Assembly (NCBI GenBank): GCA_937891895.1
Contig: CALATN010000083.1
Coordinates: forward strand, 1-7,462
Source: an uncultured Clostridia bacterium
Lineage (GTDB): Bacteria; Bacillota; Clostridia; Oscillospirales; Ruminococcaceae
Direction: 5' to 3'
Length of the DNA stretch: 7,462 bases
Shown here: piece by piece, positions 4,352 to 7,462 of the stretch
How the letters are laid out: each line of letters begins with the position of its first letter
Position numbering within the stretch: position 1 is the stretch's first letter
The notes under the pieces: generated by a model
What the model was told of the DNA's origin: nothing
Databases searched by the model: none
What the model saw: the letters and a program-made list of their open reading frames with translations, nothing else
Program-made: the position numbers and the translations under genes

Positions 4352-4963
4352 ATGAACGATAAATTCTTTTCCCTGCCCGAGGAAAAGCAGCTTGCCATAA
4401 TCAACGCAGGCTATCGGGTGTTTTCACAGAACAGCTACAAGAAAAGCCCCATGAGCGAAATTGCCGCAGAGGCAGGAATAAGCAAATCCCTGCTTTTCCA
4501 CTATTTCAGGAACAAGCGTGAGCTTTATCTTTTCCTTATCAATCACGGCACTAAAAATACATACCAGTATCTCCACGATTTCGGCTGCTTTGAGGAAGAA
4601 GATTTCTTTGAGATTATGCACCGAGGTTTAAAGGCAAAGGTTGAGATGATGAGAAAATATCCAGACCTTACCGCTTTTACAATCAAGTGCTACTATGAAA
4701 CCGACCCTGAGGTTGCCGATGGAATACAGGAAATAATCGGACGTACTGCGTCCTTTGAAGCGAACGAGAAAATGCTGAAAATTGACCCTGAAAAATTCGT
4801 TGAGGGAATTGACATACACATGATGTACACGGATATGTATCTTGCGTCCGAAGGGTATTTATGGGAAAAGTCACAGCAGGGACATTTTAATGTTGACGAG
4901 GTTGAACGGGATTTTGAAAAGATGATAGACTTCTGGAAGAAAATCTATCTCAGGAAGGAATGA
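4352..4963 (+). CDS. TetR/AcrR family transcriptional regulator
   Basis: This 203-residue protein should be a dimeric repressor with an N-terminal helix-turn-helix and a C-terminal ligand-binding domain. Residues 10-24 form the first helix (EEKQLAIINAGYRVF). The helix-turn-helix spans about 33-53 with the family pattern MSEIAAEAGISKSLLFHYF, and NKRELY follows. The rest is helical and aromatic-rich, without a recognisable ligand signature. The start at 4352 has AGGAGG (4340-4345) with a 6-base spacer. The gene is first in an operon, 4 bases before the ABC ATPase start, and a dyad covers its promoter. It most likely represses the transporter and itself until a drug or other transported compound binds. 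Confidence 0.92.
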   Translation: MNDKFFSLPEEKQLAIINAGYRVFSQNSYKKSPMSEIAAEAGISKSLLFHYFRNKRELYLFLINHGTKNTYQYLHDFGCFEEEDFFEIMHRGLKAKVEMMRKYPDLTAFTIKCYYETDPEVADGIQEIIGRTASFEANEKMLKIDPEKFVEGIDIHMMYTDMYLASEGYLWEKSQQGHFNVDEVERDFEKMIDFWKKIYLRKE

Positions 4964-4967
4964 CGAT

Positions 4968-5846
4968 ATGAGCATTATTGAAACAAAAAAGCTGACCAAA
5001 TTCTACGGAAAAAGCCGTGGTATAACAGGACTTGACCTGTCTGTTTCCGAGGGCGAATTCTTCGGCTTTATCGGCCCAAACGGTGCGGGAAAATCCACCA
5101 CCATAAGAACCCTTCTCGGACTTATCTACCCCACATCAGGCGAAGCAAGAATTTTCGGCAAGGACATTATCCGTGACAAGACGGAAATTCTTGCCGACAT
5201 CGGATATATGCCGTCAGAAGCTACTTTTTACAACGGAATGAAGGTAAAGGACATTATTTCTCTTTCTGCAAAAATGCGTAAAAAGGATTGTTCCGCTGAA
5301 GCTGACAGGCTTTGCGAAAGGCTTTCTCTCGATAGGAATAAACGTGTTGAGGAGCTTTCACTCGGCAACAGGAAAAAGGTGTCCATTGTCTGTGCGTTGC
5401 AGCACAACCCGAAGCTTTGCATCCTTGACGAGCCTACCAGCGGACTTGATCCGCTTATGCAGAAGGAATTTTTCGACATACTGAAAGAGCGTCACAGCGG
5501 CGGTGCAACGATTTTCCTCTCCTCCCACGTTCTTTCCGAAATACAGAAAAACTGCTCCCGTGCGGCAATAATCAAGGAGGGCAGGCTTATCGCCCTTGAC
5601 AGCGTGGAAAACCTTTCTAAAACAAGTGCAAAGCGTGTTGTGCTTCACGGTGTAAATGTTGTTCCTGAAAATATTTCCGCAAAATCGGTTGAACAAAGCA
5701 GCGACAGCGTTTCCTTCCTCTATAACGGAAACATCAAGGATTTGCTTGGCATTGCAAACAATCTGCCGATTTATGATATGACGATTACCGAGCCTGACCT
5801 TGAGGAAATCTTTATGCATTACTACGAGAAAGGCGGCGAAAACTGA
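4968..5846 (+). CDS. ABC transporter ATP-binding protein (ABC-2 / drug-export type)
   Basis: This 292-residue cytoplasmic ATPase should drive the membrane protein encoded next. Walker A is GPNGAGKST (36-44), the signature is LSLGN (130-134) in place of LSGGQ, Walker B is LCILDE (150-155), the D-loop is SGLD (158-161) and the switch histidine is H187 in LSSHVLSEI. The Q-loop glutamine is replaced by serine (GYMPSE, 79-84), a variant I associate with BcrA-like and related ABC-2 ATPases. About 80 residues after the ATPase core form a C-terminal accessory region ending DLEEIFMHYYEKG. SD AGGAAGGA (4952-4959) has an 8-base spacer. The stop overlaps the permease start by one base (TGATG), so translation is coupled. 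The substrate is unknown; export of an antimicrobial compound is the usual role. Confidence 0.95.
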   Translation: MSIIETKKLTKFYGKSRGITGLDLSVSEGEFFGFIGPNGAGKSTTIRTLLGLIYPTSGEARIFGKDIIRDKTEILADIGYMPSEATFYNGMKVKDIISLSAKMRKKDCSAEADRLCERLSLDRNKRVEELSLGNRKKVSIVCALQHNPKLCILDEPTSGLDPLMQKEFFDILKERHSGGATIFLSSHVLSEIQKNCSRAAIIKEGRLIALDSVENLSKTSAKRVVLHGVNVVPENISAKSVEQSSDSVSFLYNGNIKDLLGIANNLPIYDMTITEPDLEEIFMHYYEKGGEN

Positions 5847-6634
5847 TGACTATTTACATAAAAGAGCTTAAACAATCCTTTAAGTCCCTTTGTATCTGGA
5901 CAGCTTCGATAGCGTTCATGATGCTGGTATGCGTGCTGCTTTTCCCTGAAATGAAGGGCGAAATGGACAGCGTAAGCAGCATATTTGCAAATATGGGCGG
6001 CTTTACCGCCGCATTCGGAATGGACAAGCTCAGCTTCGGTCAGCTTATGGGCTTTTACGGCATCGAGTGCGGCAACGTGCTTGGCATAGGCGGAGGATTT
6101 TTTGCGGCACTTGCGGGAATTTCCGTTCTTGCCAACGAGGAAAAGGAACGCACAGCGGAATTTCTGCTGACACACCCTATAAGCAGAATTTCAATCATTG
6201 CACAGAAGCTTTTGTCTGTGCTGACGCAGGTTGTCGTTCTTAACATTGTTGTGGTTGCTGTAAGCCTTATTTCAGCTGCTGTCATTAACGAGAGCTTTGA
6301 AATGAAGGAATTTATGCTCCTGCACGTTGCATATCTGATTATGCAGCTTGAAATCAGCTGTATCTGCTTCGGCATTTCCGCATTCATAAGGCGTGGCAGT
6401 ATCGGCATAGGTCTTGGACTTGCCCTTGCTTTCTATTTTATGAATCTTGTGTGCAATATGACCGAACAGGCAGAGTTCCTTCGTTATATAACGCCATACG
6501 CTTACGCCGAGGCAAGTAATATCATTTCCGAAGGAAAGCTTGATACGGTGCTGATTGTCATAGGAATAATAATTGCTGTAATCGGTGCGGCGGTCGGATT
6601 TGTAAAATACACGAAAAAAGACATTGCTTCATAA
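5846..6634 (+). CDS. ABC-2 type transporter permease
   Basis: This 262-residue integral membrane protein is the partner of the preceding ATPase. Six hydrophobic segments can be seen, at about residues 16-33, 79-96, 118-148, 155-180, 185-206 and 234-255. Between segments two and three lies EEKERTAEFLLTHPISR (98-114), the cytoplasmic coupling sequence characteristic of ABC-2 permeases. The start overlaps the ATPase stop by one base. The likely SD is the purine-rich AAAGGCGG about 9 bases upstream, a weak match consistent with translational coupling. A strong terminator follows 6 bases after the stop, which ends the three-gene operon. Two copies, or a dimer, would be needed with two ATPases for a full transporter. 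Confidence 0.93.
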   Translation: MTIYIKELKQSFKSLCIWTASIAFMMLVCVLLFPEMKGEMDSVSSIFANMGGFTAAFGMDKLSFGQLMGFYGIECGNVLGIGGGFFAALAGISVLANEEKERTAEFLLTHPISRISIIAQKLLSVLTQVVVLNIVVVAVSLISAAVINESFEMKEFMLLHVAYLIMQLEISCICFGISAFIRRGSIGIGLGLALAFYFMNLVCNMTEQAEFLRYITPYAYAEASNIISEGKLDTVLIVIGIIIAVIGAAVGFVKYTKKDIAS

Positions 6635-6640
6635 AAAATC

Positions 6641-6676
6641 ATCCCGATAATTCCTTTGCGGAGTTATCGGGATTTT
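6641..6676 (+). terminator. Rho-independent terminator of the TetR-ABC operon
   Basis: ATCCCGATAA (6641-6650) pairs with TTATCGGGAT (6664-6673), and the stem continues inward through a TG wobble and TCC/GGA to a 5-base loop (TTTGC). TTT follows the stem. It lies 6 bases after the permease stop. Confidence 0.9.
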
Positions 6677-6684
6677 GTTCTATA

Positions 6685-6975
6685 ATGTTCGGTATCTTGT
6701 CTTTGTGTAGCCATCTGCGGCTTTATGTGATAAAACGAAATTCATCAAATCTAAAATCAATAGGAAATAAAAATGTTCCGTTTATAGGTGAACATACTGA
6801 ACTTAAAATTGATGAATTAAACTCATCAATTAATACAGAATTTTTCATAGACCCTACAGATATTCCCGCAATGATAAAAAATGTTACAAAAAATATTTTT
6901 TCTTGTCAATATGTGGATTACTATTATCATGTAATTTATCAAAACTTTTCATTTAATAGGAGAAAAAAGAAATGA
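6685..6975 (+). CDS. Doubtful 96-residue ORF, or relic, upstream of the Spo0A-like gene
   Basis: The frame is open from ATG 6685 to TGA 6973-6975 and overlaps the next start as ATGA, a common coupling arrangement. Against it, the ATG follows directly on a terminator with no SD, and the end of the frame is the next gene's SD and A-run, read as NRRKKK. The middle (HTELKIDELNSSINTEF, then FIDPTDIPAMIKNV) looks protein-like, but I recognise no family. There is no signal peptide or membrane segment. The stretch is clearly more AT-rich than the transporter operon. It may be a decayed gene, a chance ORF or an untranslated leader. Confidence 0.25.
   Translation: MFGILSLCSHLRLYVIKRNSSNLKSIGNKNVPFIGEHTELKIDELNSSINTEFFIDPTDIPAMIKNVTKNIFSCQYVDYYYHVIYQNFSFNRRKKK
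6807..6831. repeat. 9-bp perfect inverted repeat with a 7-base spacer
   Basis: AATTGATGA (6807-6815) and TCATCAATT (6823-6831) flank ATTAAAC. There is no T-tract, so it is unlikely to be a terminator. It could be an operator or RNA hairpin in the region upstream of the Spo0A-like gene. Confidence 0.5.
6903..6930 (+). promoter_or_regulatory. Possible promoter of the Spo0A-like gene
   Basis: TTGTCA (6903-6908) and TATCAT (6925-6930) are 16 bases apart, each one base from consensus. The start would be near 6937, about 35 bases before the ATG at 6972. TTGTCAA also partly resembles the 0A box (TGTCGAA), but the match is incomplete. Confidence 0.45.
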
Positions 6976-7343
6976 ATGACTATGAGCAAGAACTGAAACT
7001 GTATGACGCAAAAGAGATCCAGGATTTATTATTAAACATAGGTACACCGACCAATTTAAAGGGTTTTAGGTATATTACCTATGCCGTACAGTTGATTTTA
7101 GCTAATCCGGATACGGCAACCATAAAAATTGTGGATGGATTATATGTGGATGTGGCAAAAAAATACAACACCACCGCATCCAGTGTAGAAAGGGGAATCC
7201 GTCATGCAATCGGTGTAACCTGGACAAACGGAAATCTGGAATATATTTACAAATTATTCCGCAACAGTATTAATCCGTTAAAAGGCTCCCCCACCAATAC
7301 ACAGTTTATTATGCGATTATACTATTATTTTGCAACACAATAA
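6972..7343 (+). CDS. Stand-alone Spo0A C-terminal (DNA-binding) domain protein
   Basis: This 123-residue protein matches the effector domain of the sporulation master regulator Spo0A over nearly its full length. IGTPTNLKGFRYI (23-35) matches the domain's first helices. The helix-turn-helix region is DVAKKYNTTASSVERGIRHAIGVTW (60-84), close to the B. subtilis VAKKFNTTASRVERAIRHAIEVAW, and the end has PTNTQF (107-112) like PTNSEF. The N-terminal phosphoreceiver domain is absent; only about 20 residues precede the DNA-binding fold, and nothing upstream encodes one. The start has AGGAG (6958-6962) with a 9-base spacer. In Spo0A the receiver domain inhibits DNA binding until phosphorylated, so this protein may bind without phosphorylation or compete for 0A boxes. 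Whether it acts in sporulation or another process cannot be told. Confidence 0.92.
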   Translation: MNDYEQELKLYDAKEIQDLLLNIGTPTNLKGFRYITYAVQLILANPDTATIKIVDGLYVDVAKKYNTTASSVERGIRHAIGVTWTNGNLEYIYKLFRNSINPLKGSPTNTQFIMRLYYYFATQ

Positions 7344-7368
7344 AAAGACAAATTATTTTTCTATCTAA

Positions 7369-7398
7369 TATAAAAGGCAGGGAATTCTTCCCCGCCTT
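7369..7398 (-). terminator. Terminator between convergent genes
   Basis: AAGGCAGGGAA (7374-7384) pairs with TTCCCCGCCTT (7388-7398) with one mismatch and a 3-base loop. On the minus strand the stem is followed by TTATATT, so it mainly ends the minus-strand gene at the window edge. It may also stop transcripts from the Spo0A-like gene. Confidence 0.75.
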
Positions 7399-7405
7399 AA
7401 TTCTA

Positions 7406-7462
7406 CTATGCAGAAACTTTATTTTCCTCTTCAATCTTATTTCTTAAAACAAACAACACTAT
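7406..7462 (-). CDS. C-terminal end of a minus-strand gene leaving the window
   Basis: Read on the minus strand from the window edge, the frame gives IVLFVLRNKIEEENKVSA, then two consecutive TAG stops (7408-7406 and 7405-7403). A terminator-like hairpin follows 7 bases after the first stop, which supports a true gene end. The last residues go from hydrophobic to charged, as at the C-terminus of a membrane protein, but 18 residues are too few to name a family. Confidence 0.55.
   Translation of the reverse strand: MVLFVLRNKIEEENKVSA

Noticed and set aside
5358..5819. 153-residue minus-strand ORF
   Set aside because: It lies wholly inside the ABC ATPase gene, which has every expected motif. 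It has no family features and is a shadow frame.
5822..6408. Two 117-residue minus-strand ORFs
   Set aside because: Both lie opposite the ABC-2 permease gene, which has the expected membrane segments and coupling sequence. They are shadow frames.
1..7462. CRISPR array, tRNA or rRNA genes, transposase or integrase
   Set aside because: No regularly spaced repeats, tRNA cloverleaf, rRNA sequence or recombinase motifs were seen by reading both strands.

Overview
The window reads as a chromosomal segment of a low-to-moderate-GC Gram-positive anaerobe, most likely a clostridium of the Oscillospiraceae/Ruminococcus or Lachnospiraceae type. This rests on strong AGGAGG-type ribosome binding sites, near-consensus sigma-A promoters, a T-box leader on thrS, an ABC-2 transporter with a TetR regulator, a protein carrying the Spo0A DNA-binding domain, and a gene tail resembling DUF6809. 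No genus can be fixed from the sequence alone.

Layout: (1) 1-184, the C-terminal end of a small DUF6809-like protein and its terminator. (2) 185-1107, a gene-poor, structure-rich stretch: a good promoter and ribosome binding site opening a 24-codon reading frame, an out-of-frame possible relic, a 67-bp nested palindrome, a terminator-like hairpin whose right arm holds an SD sequence for an 11-codon frame, a structured leader, and a 79-residue protein of unknown function followed by a GC-rich stem-loop. (3) 1208-2015, minus strand: a YhbS-like GNAT acetyltransferase with its own consensus promoter, a long 5' leader and a 12-codon leader ORF next to its SD. (4) 2051-4254, minus strand: thrS (threonyl-tRNA synthetase without a TGS domain) under a complete T-box riboswitch with promoter, Stem I, specifier ACC, antiterminator and terminator. 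(5) 4292-6676, plus strand, divergent from thrS: a three-gene operon of TetR regulator, ABC ATPase and ABC-2 permease, with a 34-bp dyad over the promoter and a strong terminator. (6) 6677-7343: an AT-rich stretch with a doubtful ORF, then a stand-alone Spo0A-type DNA-binding domain. (7) 7374-7462: a terminator and the C-terminal end of a minus-strand gene leaving the window.

How the parts work together: the TetR protein probably represses its own operon through the promoter dyad and is released by whatever the ABC-2 transporter exports. thrS transcription should rise when uncharged tRNA-Thr accumulates. The acetyltransferase looks translationally controlled by a leader peptide. The Spo0A-like protein lacks the phosphoreceiver domain and so would not depend directly on phosphorylation.

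I did not find a clear new multi-gene system. The most unusual signals are at RNA level: a 16-nt complementary pair linking the extreme 5' end of the thrS T-box leader to the terminator U-tract, with a third copy of its core at the thrS SD; the GNAT leader ORF with competing hairpins; and the REC-less Spo0A.
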